The notes beneath the pieces were generated by a model. It ran no database searches, was not told the origin of the DNA, and saw only the letters and a program-made list of their open reading frames with translations. Positions 16,771-25,845 of a DNA stretch of 64,000 nt are shown here, piece by piece. Each line of letters starts with the position of its first letter. Positions within the stretch are counted from its first letter, which is position 1. Source of the stretch: Hyphomicrobiales bacterium (GTDB lineage: Bacteria; Pseudomonadota; Alphaproteobacteria; Rhizobiales; Xanthobacteraceae). The DNA lies in the NCBI GenBank assembly GCA_021730985.1, contig JAKFYI010000004.1, positions 89,901 to 153,900 on the forward strand, read 5' to 3'. A program made the position numbers and the translations under genes.

Positions 16771-18249
16771 ATGTCATTGCGGCGCGCATTCCTGATCGTC
16801 ATCCCCATCGCGTTCTGCGTTCGCCTCGCATTTGCCATCGCGTTCCCATCCGGCGGCGGTGACTGGGCGACATACTCCACCGTCGCCCTCAACATCCTGC
16901 GCGGCTGCGGCGTATCGCTGTCCTCCCCCGGCGGCGAAGCGTGCATTCCGCATTTCGGCGGCAACCACCTGCCCGGACATCCGGCGTTCATCGCGCTGAT
17001 CTGGTTGGTGTTCGAACATTCGCTTGCCGCCATCCGCGTTGCGCAGATCCTGCTGTTTTGTCTGGCGCTGGCGCGGCTGATGTCCGCGGTCGCGTCCTAT
17101 TCTCGATCGGTCAAAGCCGCCTTGGCCATAGGCCTCGTGATGGCCTTGTCGCCGCTTCAGGTCGCCTGGTTCAGGCTCACGCAGACCGAGGCGCTCTCGA
17201 TCACGATCACGGTGTGGTTCCTGGCCGAACTGGTGGGCTCGTTCGCGGAACGGCGGCTGCGCGCGGTGCCGCTAGGCCTGGCGACAGCCGCCGCGATCTG
17301 GCTGCGCTGGGACGGTCTGACGCTCTGCATCCCCGTCGCCATCGCAGCCTTCATCCTGCATGGGCCTGTCGAGGCCATCCGGCGCGGCGCGGTCGCAGCC
17401 CTGATCGTGGTGTTGCCGCTCACCGCCTGGCTGGTGCGGAACAACCGGGCCGGACTGCCCCTGATGCCGCCCCATCTGGTGATGACGCCGCAAATCGCGC
17501 CGTCGCCCTACGGATACGCCGCGTGGGGTGCCACATGGATCAGCGAGGAGTACCAGCGCATGGGCTGGGGCTGGCCCCTGACGTTCATGGAGTACAAGCA
17601 GCTCGACATCGACGCCAAGGCGTTCGACAGCGCCGCGGAGCGCGAGCGCGTCATGGCGCTGCTTGGCAAACTCGCAAGCCATGAAGGCCGGCCGTTCCCG
17701 CCGGCGATCGACGCCGAGTTTGCGGCGCTGGCGCGCGAACGGACCGGCCGCGACCCGTTGCGGACTTATGTCACGCTGCCGGCCAAGCGCGCCTTGGCGC
17801 TGTGGAGCAATCCTTTGACCAGCTTCGCCTGGCCCAATGAAATTCCGCTGCAGTATCAGCAGCGCCTGGATTTGAGGCGCAACTGGTCCGGCATGCTGGA
17901 ACTGGCCCGCGAGTACCCCTTCCGTGCGGCGTCAAAGGCCATGACCGCCGGCTACCGCTACCTTCTGATCGGGGGCTTCTTGATTGTCTTGCTGCTTTCG
18001 CCGCTCAAACGCTTCCGCGGTCATCGCGAATTGATCTGGACGGTCGCCGCCTTTGTGGCGGCGCGCACCCTGTTCCTCGCCTGCACCAACAGCGTCGAGA
18101 CACGCTTCACCGTGCCGGCCATACCGGCCCTGGAGCTTGTTGCCGTGCTCGGCGCCCTCGTCTGGCTGCGGAAATTCGGCGACGTGCAAACCCCGACCGG
18201 GACCGCAGCTCAACGCGATACGGGCGGCGGGTTGCCGCGCGGCGCGTAG
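16771..18249 (+). CDS. Polytopic membrane protein, PMT/ArnT-like glycosyltransferase family
   Basis: Inner-membrane protein of 492 residues with about ten hydrophobic helices and an acidic first periplasmic loop (FPSGGGDWATYSTVALNILRG), the place where GT39/GT83-type C-family glycosyltransferases carry their catalytic Asp. PGHP in the same loop and a soluble region (about 240-340) before the last helices also fit. Substrate and acceptor are unknown; family assignment rests on topology and the loop only. ATG at 16771 with GGAAG upstream, 39 bases after atpF on the same strand, so read-through from the atp operon is possible. Its 3' end overlaps the convergent ridA-like gene by 40 bases. Confidence 0.72.
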   Translation: MSLRRAFLIVIPIAFCVRLAFAIAFPSGGGDWATYSTVALNILRGCGVSLSSPGGEACIPHFGGNHLPGHPAFIALIWLVFEHSLAAIRVAQILLFCLALARLMSAVASYSRSVKAALAIGLVMALSPLQVAWFRLTQTEALSITITVWFLAELVGSFAERRLRAVPLGLATAAAIWLRWDGLTLCIPVAIAAFILHGPVEAIRRGAVAALIVVLPLTAWLVRNNRAGLPLMPPHLVMTPQIAPSPYGYAAWGATWISEEYQRMGWGWPLTFMEYKQLDIDAKAFDSAAERERVMALLGKLASHEGRPFPPAIDAEFAALARERTGRDPLRTYVTLPAKRALALWSNPLTSFAWPNEIPLQYQQRLDLRRNWSGMLELAREYPFRAASKAMTAGYRYLLIGGFLIVLLLSPLKRFRGHRELIWTVAAFVAARTLFLACTNSVETRFTVPAIPALELVAVLGALVWLRKFGDVQTPTGTAAQRDTGGGLPRGA

Positions 18250-18644
18250 AACGTCCCCTCGACCTCGAAAATGTCGTCCTGGTTGAGCCGCGCCACCTCG
18301 ATGATGGTGCGCGGCGGACCGGGCCTTCCGCCCCACAATTCCTCCTGGACCTTGTTCACCAGCGGACGCAGCCGCGCCATGTCGGTCACATAGACGACGA
18401 TGCGGACCGCATCGTGCAGGGAGGCCCTCTCCGATTCGGCAATCAGCTTCATGTTGAGGAAGGCCCGGCGGATGCGCGCCTCGTCGCCCTTCATCAGCGT
18501 GTTGGTCGCGGGATCGATGCCGCGCATGCCGGCCACGAAAACGAAGTCGCCGGCCCGCGCGCCCACGCTCCAGGGGCCGGTCGGCGCAATGGCGCCTTCG
18601 GGCGAAAGCGTCGTCACTCCACGGGGCGAAGCCGGATCGGTCAT
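18210..18644 (-). CDS. RidA/YjgF/YER057c family protein
   Basis: 144-residue protein of the RidA superfamily (enamine/imine deaminases that protect PLP enzymes, and related groups). Recognisable parts are GDFVFVAGMRGIDP, VVYVTDMARL and the PPRTIIEVARLN segment, whose arginine is the substrate-carboxylate ligand of active RidA proteins. The C-terminal EGTFYAPRG differs from canonical RidA (usually ending VEIEAIA), so it may be a RidN-type paralogue. ATG at 18644; divergent from the HAD gene across 188 bases, with a 40-base 3' overlap with the upstream-lying membrane protein gene on the other strand. Confidence 0.88.
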   Translation of the reverse strand: MTDPASPRGVTTLSPEGAIAPTGPWSVGARAGDFVFVAGMRGIDPATNTLMKGDEARIRRAFLNMKLIAESERASLHDAVRIVVYVTDMARLRPLVNKVQEELWGGRPGPPRTIIEVARLNQDDIFEVEGTFYAPRGNPPPVSR

Positions 18645-18832
18645 GTCCTCGGCATTCTATACCCGCTGCGGCATCGGCGGGATTTGTTCGTCCGGTGCGG
18701 CATCCACCCCAGGACAACACCGGTAAAAGCCTGTGCAGAATTTGTGATCCAGGCTGGACTTGCTTGACCCACGCTTCTTGGGGCGGCGCTCTGCGTCCAT
18801 AATCTTGCCACGCGAATCACTTCACAGGGGGC

Positions 18833-19531
18833 GTGGGTGATCGCCATACGGTGGCCGGATCGGGGGCCTCGTTCGTGTTGATCTTTGACTGCAACGGCGT
18901 CCTGGTGGACAGCGAAGCGCTTGCCGCAACCGTGGCATCGCAGGAGTTGACGCGCGCCGGTTTCAAGGTTTCGCCGGAGATCGTATCTCGATTTTTCGCA
19001 GGCCGCCGACCCAGCGACATGATTGCCGACGTCGAGGCCGCGACCAAGCGCAAGCTGCCGCCCGACTTCGCCGAGCACCTCGCCGCCACCATGATGCGGC
19101 GGCTGCGCGCCGAGGTGCGCGCCACACCCCACATGGAATACGCGCTGACTTGGCTGCGCGGGCCGAAGTGCGTGGCGTCATCCTCGCCGCACAACCGGAT
19201 CCGGATGAGCCTGGAGAGCACCAGCCTGTTCCGCTTCTTCGATCCCTACGTGTTCTCGGCGAGCGACGTTCCGAAGGGCAAGCCGGCGCCGGACCTGTTT
19301 CTGCATGCCGCCCGCAAGATGAACGTGCAGCCGGCCGACTGCATCGTGGTCGAGGATTCGCCCGCCGGCGTTTCCGCCGCGACCGCCGCCGGCATGACCG
19401 CGATCGGCTTCATCGGCGGCACCCACACCGGGCCCAATCTCGGCGCCTATCTGACCAGTGCCGGCGCCCGCACGGTGATCGCCGACATGCGCGCACTCAA
19501 GGGCGCCGTCGTCGCGCTGCGCGGCTGGTAG
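18833..19531 (+). CDS. HAD-superfamily protein with Asn at the acid/base position
   Basis: Beta-phosphoglucomutase/phosphatase-like HAD protein, about 232 residues. Motif I reads LIFDCNGVLVDSE: the nucleophile Asp (Asp19) is present but the second Asp, the general acid/base two residues later, is Asn21. Motif II is the Ser-Ser of VASSSPHNR, motif III the Lys in PKGKPAPDLF, and motif IV VEDSPAGV, all intact. The cap domain lies between motifs I and II. The Asn should impair classic phosphatase turnover; activity and substrate are unknown. The GTG at 18833 has AGGGGG very close; a GTG at about 18875 (VLIFDCNG) would start right at motif I. Start uncertain. Confidence 0.85.
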   Translation: MGDRHTVAGSGASFVLIFDCNGVLVDSEALAATVASQELTRAGFKVSPEIVSRFFAGRRPSDMIADVEAATKRKLPPDFAEHLAATMMRRLRAEVRATPHMEYALTWLRGPKCVASSSPHNRIRMSLESTSLFRFFDPYVFSASDVPKGKPAPDLFLHAARKMNVQPADCIVVEDSPAGVSAATAAGMTAIGFIGGTHTGPNLGAYLTSAGARTVIADMRALKGAVVALRGW

Positions 19532-19552
19532 TCCGGCAAAACTGATGCGAGA

Positions 19553-20215
19553 TCAGGCCGGAGGCCGCTTCGGCGGGCGCTGCTGCTGACGCGATTTTGG
19601 CGGCTCGCGCATGCCCATGGCGTCGAAGCCGACATAGACGATGTATTCGTCGATCGCGCCGCCGCGCGGCATGGGGAAGCTGACCTCGTCCTCCACCATC
19701 GTGAATTGAACGTTGCCGCCGCCCTCCGGAACGGTCACCGACACCCGGTTGAGCTTGGTGAGAATGGTCTTCGGGTTGGGCCCCTCGTGAACGACGGCGA
19801 GGCGGACCGGCACGTCGATCTGTCCCGGCCCGCCGGCCGGACCCAGGATCACGCGGCCCTGCACGCCGACCCGCATCGTCACCGTGTTACCGACGAGCTT
19901 GCATTCGCGCGCGGTCTGGCCGATGCCGACCTGATAGCGCAGGTTCATGGCCGCATCGTCGGACACGTTCGACGATACGCTCAACGTCGAGGCGCCGGCG
20001 CGAACGCCAACGTCCGGACAGGTGATGTCGTCGGCCGTCGGAGCATCGGGTTTGCCGGTTGCGGTGGTTGTCACCGAATTGAAGAAGGCCGACATGGTCG
20101 GCGCGGGCGTCGAGAGCGACGAGGAACAGCCAGATACCGCCGCGGCAAGCACAATAGCCGCCGCAACAGGCAAACCACGCCCTGTCCAGGTTTGACGCAC
20201 CGTCACTCCACCCAT
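19553..20215 (-). CDS. Predicted lipoprotein, unknown function
   Basis: About 220 residues. The N-terminus has a positively charged start, a hydrophobic core (LPVAAAIVLAAAVS) and the lipobox AVSGC, so it is probably acylated and membrane-anchored. The mature part is Ser/Thr-rich then beta-rich, with two cysteines (ITCPDVGV and ARECKLVG), and ends in a Pro/Gln/Arg tail. I recognise no domain beyond conservation-like features of rhizobial lipoproteins. Possible starts: TTG 20221, ATG 20215, or a GTG 15 bases further in that has GTGGAG at good spacing. It follows rimJ by about 110 bases on the same strand and may be its own unit. Confidence 0.75.
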   Translation of the reverse strand: MGGVTVRQTWTGRGLPVAAAIVLAAAVSGCSSSLSTPAPTMSAFFNSVTTTATGKPDAPTADDITCPDVGVRAGASTLSVSSNVSDDAAMNLRYQVGIGQTARECKLVGNTVTMRVGVQGRVILGPAGGPGQIDVPVRLAVVHEGPNPKTILTKLNRVSVTVPEGGGNVQFTMVEDEVSFPMPRGGAIDEYIVYVGFDAMGMREPPKSRQQQRPPKRPPA

Positions 20216-20327
20216 GCTCAACGCTTAGGTCCGCAATGGCTAATGGCCGGTAAATGGCCCGCCTGTATAGCAGGGCGACCGTGGCATCCCCAAGGCATGA
20301 GCCCGGGCACGAACGGCCTCGATTTGC

Positions 20328-20915
20328 TCAAGAATTCGGGTCGGTCCGCAGCCGTGCGTAAAGCAGATGATCCTGCCACAGGCCGTTGATGCAGAGGTAC
20401 GACCGCGCGTAACCCTCGCGCCGGAAACCGGATTTTTCCAGCAGGCGGATCGAGGCAATGTTGGTCGGGATGCACGCCGCCTCGACGCGATGCAACCGCA
20501 GCAGATCGAACGCCGCCGGCACCAGCGCGCGCACCGCGGCAGACATGTAGCCCATGCGGACATAGGGCGCGCCGACCCAGTAGCCGAGGCTGCCGGCCTG
20601 GGCGACACCGCGCCTCACGTTGGCCAGCGCCAGACCGCCGACCAGGGCGTTGTCCTCCTGGCGAAACAGGAAGAACGGATAGGCCTGATCGGTGCGCAGA
20701 TCCTCGGCGTAGCGGCGCATGCGCAGGCGGAACGCGCCGCGCGTCAGATCGTCGGCGGGCCAGATCGGCTCCCACGGCGTGAGGAACGCGCGGCTCGCCT
20801 CGCGCACCGCGGCCCAGGCGGCGTGATCGGACATCTGCGGCGTTCGCAGCACCACACCGTCGCCGACGATCGGCGGCAGCGGCTCGGGCGAGTTGATGGT
20901 GCGGAACAGCGCCAT
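20328..20915 (-). CDS. rimJ: GNAT N-acetyltransferase, RimJ/RimL type
   Basis: 195-residue GCN5-related acetyltransferase. LRTPQMSDHAAW and the acetyl-CoA loop region (LGYWVGAPYVRMGYMSAAVRAL) match the RimJ/RimL group, which acetylates N-termini of ribosomal proteins or unrelated small molecules. NIASIRLLEKSGFRREGYAR is the typical C-terminal part of the fold. The ATG at 20915 lies five bases after the M16 peptidase stop, so it closes the thrC-M16-rimJ operon. The exact substrate is not deducible; rimJ is used as the customary name. Confidence 0.9.
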   Translation of the reverse strand: MALFRTINSPEPLPPIVGDGVVLRTPQMSDHAAWAAVREASRAFLTPWEPIWPADDLTRGAFRLRMRRYAEDLRTDQAYPFFLFRQEDNALVGGLALANVRRGVAQAGSLGYWVGAPYVRMGYMSAAVRALVPAAFDLLRLHRVEAACIPTNIASIRLLEKSGFRREGYARSYLCINGLWQDHLLYARLRTDPNS

Positions 20916-20920
20916 GACGG

Positions 20921-22192
20921 TTACGCGGCGCGGCGCGCCAAATCGCCGATGATGGTCGCGGCGCCTTCAAGGCTGTTGCCGGGCCCGAGCGCTGCGATCG
21001 CCGGGCTGCTGCGGCCGAGCAAGGCGCGGCCCGCGGCGCGCGCGCTTTCGACCGTCACCGCCTCGACCTTGGCGACGATCTCGGCGATCGGCACCGGCCG
21101 GCCCCAGGTCATGATCTGGTTGGCAAGCTGGCGGGCGCGGGCGCCGGAGCTTTCCAGCGCCATCAGCAGGCCCACCTTCATCTGCGCCTTGGCCTTGTCC
21201 ACCTCGGCCTCGGTGATGCCGGCTGCGGCGCGCGCCGTCTCCTCGATCGCGACCTTCACCAGTTCGTTGACGTCGCCCGCGTCGGTGCCGGCGTAGATGC
21301 CGAACATGCCGGTGTCGGAATACGGCGCGTGGAACGATGAGATCGTGTAGCAGAGACCGCGCTTCTCGCGGACCTCCTGGAACAGCCGGGACGACATTCC
21401 GCCGCCGAGCAGGCTGGTGAACACCTGAAGGCTGTAGAGCGAGGGGTCGCGCTGCGGCACGCCCTCGAGCGCGAATGCGATGTGGACCTGCTCCAGTTCG
21501 CGCGTTTCCAGCTTGGTGCCGCCGCCGAACTTGGCGGACTGCGGCGCAACCTTCGCAGGGCCGACGAACCGGCCGAACAGGCGCCCGGCCTCATCGACGA
21601 TGACGGCGTGATCGACCGCGCCGGCCGCCGAGATCACCATGCCCGGCGCCCGGTAGTTGCGGTCGAGATAGGCGCGCAGGTTGACGTCCTGGAACGAGCA
21701 CACCGTTTCCGGTGTGCCGAGGATCGAGCGGCCCATCGGCTGGCTGGGGAACGCGGTGGATTGCAGAAAATCGAACACCAGGTCGTCCGGCGCGTCTTCG
21801 GTCGCGCCGATCTCCTGCACGATCACGTTCTGCTCGCGTTTGAGCTCGGCCGGATCGAACAGCGGATTCGACAGAATGTCGGACAGCACGTCGAGCGCGA
21901 GCGGCACGTCGGTCTTCAGAACGCTGGCGAAATAGGCCGTGGCTTCCGTGCTGGTCGCGGCGTTGATGTCGCCGCCCACCGCCTCGATGGACTCTGCGAT
22001 CTGGCGCGAGGTGCGGCGCTTGGTGCCCTTAAACGCCATGTGCTCCAGCAGATGCGAGATGCCGTGCTCGTCCGGCAGTTCGTCGCGGCTGCCTGCGCCC
22101 ACCCAGACGCCGAGCGTGACGGTCTGCAGATGCGGCATGCTGTCGGTCACGATCGTGATGCCCGACGGCAGCTTGGTGACTTCAACGCTCAT
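20921..22192 (-). CDS. M16 zinc peptidase, mitochondrial-processing-peptidase-like
   Basis: 423-residue inverzincin. The zinc site HxxEH is at His47-Glu50-His51 (HLLEHMAFKGT), with the downstream glutamate ligand in VQEIG; RGLCYTISSFH and the glycine-rich GGGMSSRLFQEVRE are family hallmarks of the C-terminal half. Bacterial members are close relatives of the MPP beta subunit; substrates are largely unknown. The ATG overlaps the thrC stop (ATGA), so translation is coupled, and rimJ follows after five bases. thrC-M16-rimJ is a conserved rhizobial order. Confidence 0.95.
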   Translation of the reverse strand: MSVEVTKLPSGITIVTDSMPHLQTVTLGVWVGAGSRDELPDEHGISHLLEHMAFKGTKRRTSRQIAESIEAVGGDINAATSTEATAYFASVLKTDVPLALDVLSDILSNPLFDPAELKREQNVIVQEIGATEDAPDDLVFDFLQSTAFPSQPMGRSILGTPETVCSFQDVNLRAYLDRNYRAPGMVISAAGAVDHAVIVDEAGRLFGRFVGPAKVAPQSAKFGGGTKLETRELEQVHIAFALEGVPQRDPSLYSLQVFTSLLGGGMSSRLFQEVREKRGLCYTISSFHAPYSDTGMFGIYAGTDAGDVNELVKVAIEETARAAAGITEAEVDKAKAQMKVGLLMALESSGARARQLANQIMTWGRPVPIAEIVAKVEAVTVESARAAGRALLGRSSPAIAALGPGNSLEGAATIIGDLARRAA

Positions 22193-23604
22193 GCCGCAGC
22201 TCCTTCACGGGCGGCACGGCTTGCCGCCAGGATGAATCGTTCCACCGCGCCCTGATCGGCGGCCATGGCCGTCACGCGCTCGGGGCGTGTATTTAGGTCC
22301 GAAAGCCAGTCCGGCAATCCCGGCCGGTGTCCGCACGCCGCCTCGACCGCATCCGGGAACTTGGCCGCATGGGCGGTGCCGAGCACGATCATCGGGATCG
22401 AGGGGTCGCGAACCTCTTTCTCGGCCACCGCGATGCCCACCGCGGTGTGCGGATCGATGCAGCGCCCGGTCTCGCGCAGCACGGTGCGGATGCAGGCGGC
22501 GACCTCCTGCTCGTCGGCGCGGCCGGCACCGAATTGGGCGCGGATCGCGGACAACGCCTCGCTCGATACCGAAAAGCGCCGCGACTGCGCCAATGACGCC
22601 ATCAGGCCGCGCACGGCTCCGGCGTCACGGCCATAGGCCTCGAACAGCAGCCGCTCGAAATTCGACGACACTTGGATGTCCATCGAGGGCGACGACGTCG
22701 CCGTGACCTCGCGCAATTCGCTGACGCCGGTGGCGAGCGTGCGCACCAGCACGTCGTTGACGTTGGTCGCGACCACCAGGCGATCAACCGGCAGGCCCAT
22801 GCGCTCGGCGACGTAGCCCGCGAAAATGTCGCCGAAGTTTCCGGTCGGCACCGTGAACGCCACCTTGCGATGCGGCGCGCCGAGCGCCACCGCCGCGGTG
22901 AAGTAGTAGACGGTCTGCGCGACGATGCGCGCCCAGTTGATCGAGTTGACGCCCGACAGCCGCACCCGGTCGCGGAATGCGTGATGGTTGAACAGCCCCT
23001 TCAGCACCGCCTGGCAATCGTCGAACGTGCCGTCGATCGCGAGCGCATGGATATTGTCGTCGGACGCCGTGGTCATCATCCGGCGCTGCACATCGGAGAT
23101 ACGCCCGGACGGGAACAGCACGAACAGGTCGGCGCGCGAGCGTCCGCGCAGCGCTTCGACGGCGGCGCCGCCGGTGTCCCCGGAGGTCGCGACCACCACG
23201 GTGGTGCGTTCGCCGCGCGCGGCCAGCGCATGATCCATCAGGCGCGCCAGCAACTGCATGGCGACGTCCTTGAACGCCAGCGTCGGCCCGTGGAACAGCT
23301 CCAGCAGGAAGCTCGACGCGCTGAGCTGCATGAGCGGCGCCACCGCCGGATGGCGGAACGCGCCGTAGGCTTCGGTCGCCATTTTCGAAAGCTCGGCTTC
23401 GGAGATCGCGGTGCCGACGAACGGCCGGATCACCTCAACGGCCACCTCGGCGTAGGGCCGCCCGGCGAAGCCCGCGATGGTCTGTGGCGACAGGCGCGGC
23501 CAGGTTTCGGGCACATAAAGTCCGCCGTCGCGGGCAAGCCCCGCGAGCGTGACATCGATGAAGCCGAGCGGAGGGGCTTCGCCGCGGGTCGAAACGTATT
23601 GCAA
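22189..23604 (-). CDS. thrC: Threonine synthase
   Basis: PLP enzyme converting O-phospho-homoserine to threonine, 471 residues. Starts QYVSTRGEAPPLGF, the standard N-terminus of class-I (long) threonine synthases. The PLP lysine is in LAFKDVAMQLL, the phosphate-binding loop near VVATSGDTGGAA, and VPTGNFGDIFAGY holds the asparagine and glycines of the active site. The TTG at 23604 is preferred since it gives the conserved N-terminus and has AAGGA upstream; the open frame to 23709 adds only an untypical leader. Four-base overlap with the M16 gene; 111 bases separate it from surf1. Confidence 0.97.
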   Translation of the reverse strand: MQYVSTRGEAPPLGFIDVTLAGLARDGGLYVPETWPRLSPQTIAGFAGRPYAEVAVEVIRPFVGTAISEAELSKMATEAYGAFRHPAVAPLMQLSASSFLLELFHGPTLAFKDVAMQLLARLMDHALAARGERTTVVVATSGDTGGAAVEALRGRSRADLFVLFPSGRISDVQRRMMTTASDDNIHALAIDGTFDDCQAVLKGLFNHHAFRDRVRLSGVNSINWARIVAQTVYYFTAAVALGAPHRKVAFTVPTGNFGDIFAGYVAERMGLPVDRLVVATNVNDVLVRTLATGVSELREVTATSSPSMDIQVSSNFERLLFEAYGRDAGAVRGLMASLAQSRRFSVSSEALSAIRAQFGAGRADEQEVAACIRTVLRETGRCIDPHTAVGIAVAEKEVRDPSIPMIVLGTAHAAKFPDAVEAACGHRPGLPDWLSDLNTRPERVTAMAADQGAVERFILAASRAAREGAAA

Positions 23605-23715
23605 CGAGGAATCCTTGCGCGTCGAGCGGACACTAGAGGCAAGGTTCGGCTTTAACAAGGAATGCGGCGCAACTGCCGAATTAGGTCTAACCAACTGATA
23701 ACACGGCAAAAATAT

Positions 23716-24453
23716 TCATGCCTGTGCGTCATCCGCGAGGCCTTGCTGACGCCTGCGATGCAGCAGCCAGGCGGCAAATACGCCCACCAGCACCAGCGCC
23801 AAGCCGTACCAGGTCATCGCATATTGCAGATGGTGGTTCGGCAAATTGACCCGCAGCGGCGCCGGATGCGGCACCCCGCCGGGCGGAACCGGCGACTCCT
23901 GCTCGATGTAGAACGGCGCGACGGAGCCCCAAGGCCGGACGCGCGCCATCTTGAGCGGATCGCGCACGTACCAGATATCGTTGGCGCGGTCGTGGTCGGC
24001 GACGAACCACGACGTTTGATCGGGCCAGCGCAGCACGCCGACGATCTCCTGCGGACCTGACGGCAGAGCGCCGGGCCGGTCCTTCGCGTAGCCGCGGTTG
24101 ACGACGATGTGCTCGCCGCCCGGAAGCCGTCCCGCCATCAGCACGAAATATCCCGGCGCCTTCACGTCGTCGCGCAGCGCCGAGCCGCTGGTGAACACCA
24201 GCGCGGCATCGCCGCGGAAATCGGCACGCACCCGGACGCGGCGGAATTCCGCCTCGGCCGCGGTGAGCCTGCTCCATTCGGCCGGCGGCGGAAGTTCGGC
24301 GGGTGCGGCCTTGAGCCGTTCGTCGAGTGTCGCGATCAGCGATTCTTTCCATGCTTTGCGCTCAAGCTGCCAGGTCCCGAGCGACAGCAGCAAGGCCAGC
24401 CCCGCCAGCAGAAACAGGATCGGGATCAGCAGTCCCTTGCGGTCCAGAGTCAC
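23716..24453 (-). CDS. SURF1-family cytochrome oxidase assembly protein
   Basis: 245-residue inner-membrane protein with one helix at each end (LLIPILFLLAGLALLLSLGTWQ; WYGLALVLVGVFAAWLL) and a periplasmic domain. GTWQLERKAWK is the conserved N-terminal SURF1 motif, and VNRGYAKDRPG another. In alphaproteobacteria Surf1 helps haem a insertion into subunit I. GTG start at 24453 overlaps the stop of the DUF983 gene (GTGA). It is the last oxidase gene of the operon. Confidence 0.95.
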   Translation of the reverse strand: MTLDRKGLLIPILFLLAGLALLLSLGTWQLERKAWKESLIATLDERLKAAPAELPPPAEWSRLTAAEAEFRRVRVRADFRGDAALVFTSGSALRDDVKAPGYFVLMAGRLPGGEHIVVNRGYAKDRPGALPSGPQEIVGVLRWPDQTSWFVADHDRANDIWYVRDPLKMARVRPWGSVAPFYIEQESPVPPGGVPHPAPLRVNLPNHHLQYAMTWYGLALVLVGVFAAWLLHRRRQQGLADDAQA

Positions 24454-24824
24454 GGCTCGTCTCGCTCGCGGCGGCCTTCGGCGGCCCTGTGATGGTACTG
24501 CAGCACGATCATCAGTCCCTTCAGCGCGCGCAGGGGCAGCAATGTGGTGGCGAGGATCAGCGGCGTCCACAGCACCGCGTGCAGCCACAGCGGCGGCTCG
24601 TACTTGACCTCGACGAGAAGAGCGCTGCCGACCACCACGAAGCCGGCCAGCAGAATGACGAAGATCGCGGGCCCGTCGCCCGCATCGGCGAAACCGTAGT
24701 CCAAACCGCAGGCCTCGCAGTTCGGCCTGATCTCAAGAAACCCGCTCAGCAGCCGCCCCTTGCCGCAGCGCGGACAGCGGCAGGTCAGGCCTGCCAGGAC
24801 TGGTGAAGGCTGGATGTCGCTCAT
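24450..24824 (-). CDS. DUF983 family membrane protein
   Basis: 124 residues: a zinc-ribbon-like N-terminus with two Cys pairs (CPRCGKGRLLSGFL and CEACGLDYG) followed by two hydrophobic helices (FVILLAGFVVVGSALLV; LWTPLILATTLLPLRALKG). DUF983 genes sit almost invariably in alphaproteobacterial cox operons between ctaE and surf1; an assembly role is probable but unproven. Four-base overlap with surf1; 121 bases after ctaE, this gap holding a palindromic repeat. Confidence 0.9.
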   Translation of the reverse strand: MSDIQPSPVLAGLTCRCPRCGKGRLLSGFLEIRPNCEACGLDYGFADAGDGPAIFVILLAGFVVVGSALLVEVKYEPPLWLHAVLWTPLILATTLLPLRALKGLMIVLQYHHRAAEGRRERDEP

Positions 24825-24844
24825 ACAATCTTCTTAGTGCATTT

Positions 24845-24893
24845 GAGCATGATCTTGTCCGAAAACCGGTTCCCACTTTTCAGGATCATGCTC
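24845..24893. repeat. GAGCATGATC palindromic repeat, copy 1
   Basis: 49-base imperfect palindrome with outer arms GAGCATGATC/GATCATGCTC and an inner CCGAAAA...CTTTTC pair around CCGGTT. The same sequence occurs at 25846 and, inverted, at 57851. Lies between ctaE and the DUF983 gene. Confidence 0.85.
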
Positions 24894-24945
24894 GAACGCA
24901 AAAGGGGCAGCTTGCGCTGCCCCTTTGCATCAAATCCAGTCCGCG

Positions 24946-25815
24946 TCAGTGCGGCAGCGGCGTTCCGCCACCCCACACGTAAATGCAGACGAACAGGAAC
25001 AGCCACACCACGTCGACGAAGTGCCAATACCAGGCGGCAAACTCGAAGCCGAGATGGTGGGTCGGCGTGAAGTGGCCCTTGTAGGCGCGGCCCAGGCACA
25101 CGATCAGGAAGATCGTTCCGATCAGCACATGCGCGCCGTGGAAGCCGGTCGCCATGAAGAACGTCGCGCCGTAGATATGGCCGGAATAGGTGAAGGCCGC
25201 GTGCGCGTACTCGTAGGCCTGCACGCAGGTGAACAGCGCGCCCAGGATCACGGTGAGCCAGAGGCCCTGGATCAAACCCTTGCGGTCGCCGTGCAGCAGC
25301 GCGTGGTGCGCCCAGGTCACGGTGGTGCCGGAGGTGAGCAGGATCAGCGTGTTGAGCAGCGGCAGGTGCCACGGATCGAACGTGCCGCGGAACTTGACGC
25401 CGTCGGCGCTCGGCGCCGGCGGCCACTGGCCGCCGATCAGCTCCGTGCGCGCGAACTGGTAAACATCGCTGGGAAACAGCGCGACGTCGAAGTAGGCCCA
25501 GAACCAGGCGACGAAGAACATCACCTCCGAGGCGATGAACAGGATCATGCCGTAGCGGTGGGAGATCTGCACCACGCGGGTGTGATAGCCGTCGTACTCG
25601 GCCTCGCGGATCACGTCGCGCCACCAACTCGCCATGGTGTAGAGCACGCCGATCGCGCCTGCGAAGAAGATCAGCGGCGCCACCGCGAACATGTGGTGCA
25701 TCCAGGAGATCGCGCCGATCGCCATGAAAAACACCGAGATCGAGCCGATGATCGGCCACGGGCTCGGATCGACGAGGTGGTAGTCGTGTTGCGGTTTGGC
25801 GTGCGCGTCGGCCAT
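24946..25815 (-). CDS. ctaE: Cytochrome c oxidase subunit III
   Basis: Seven-helix core subunit of the aa3-type oxidase, 289 residues. Family features: [16 protein letters not shown] at the N-terminus, [25 protein letters not shown], and the C-terminal [15 protein letters not shown]. The ATG at 25815 is flanked upstream by a palindromic repeat that separates it from ctaG; a second copy separates it from DUF983, so differential mRNA processing within the operon is possible. Confidence 0.98.
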   Translation of the reverse strand: MADAHAKPQHDYHLVDPSPWPIIGSISVFFMAIGAISWMHHMFAVAPLIFFAGAIGVLYTMASWWRDVIREAEYDGYHTRVVQISHRYGMILFIASEVMFFVAWFWAYFDVALFPSDVYQFARTELIGGQWPPAPSADGVKFRGTFDPWHLPLLNTLILLTSGTTVTWAHHALLHGDRKGLIQGLWLTVILGALFTCVQAYEYAHAAFTYSGHIYGATFFMATGFHGAHVLIGTIFLIVCLGRAYKGHFTPTHHLGFEFAAWYWHFVDVVWLFLFVCIYVWGGGTPLPH

Positions 25816-25845
25816 TGCTGGTCTCCGTTAGATTTCTATTCCTTG

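Noticed and set aside
18210..18249. Overlap of the PMT-like and RidA genes as an annotation error
   Set aside because: Both proteins keep family-like C-termini up to their stops; a 40-base convergent overlap is unremarkable.
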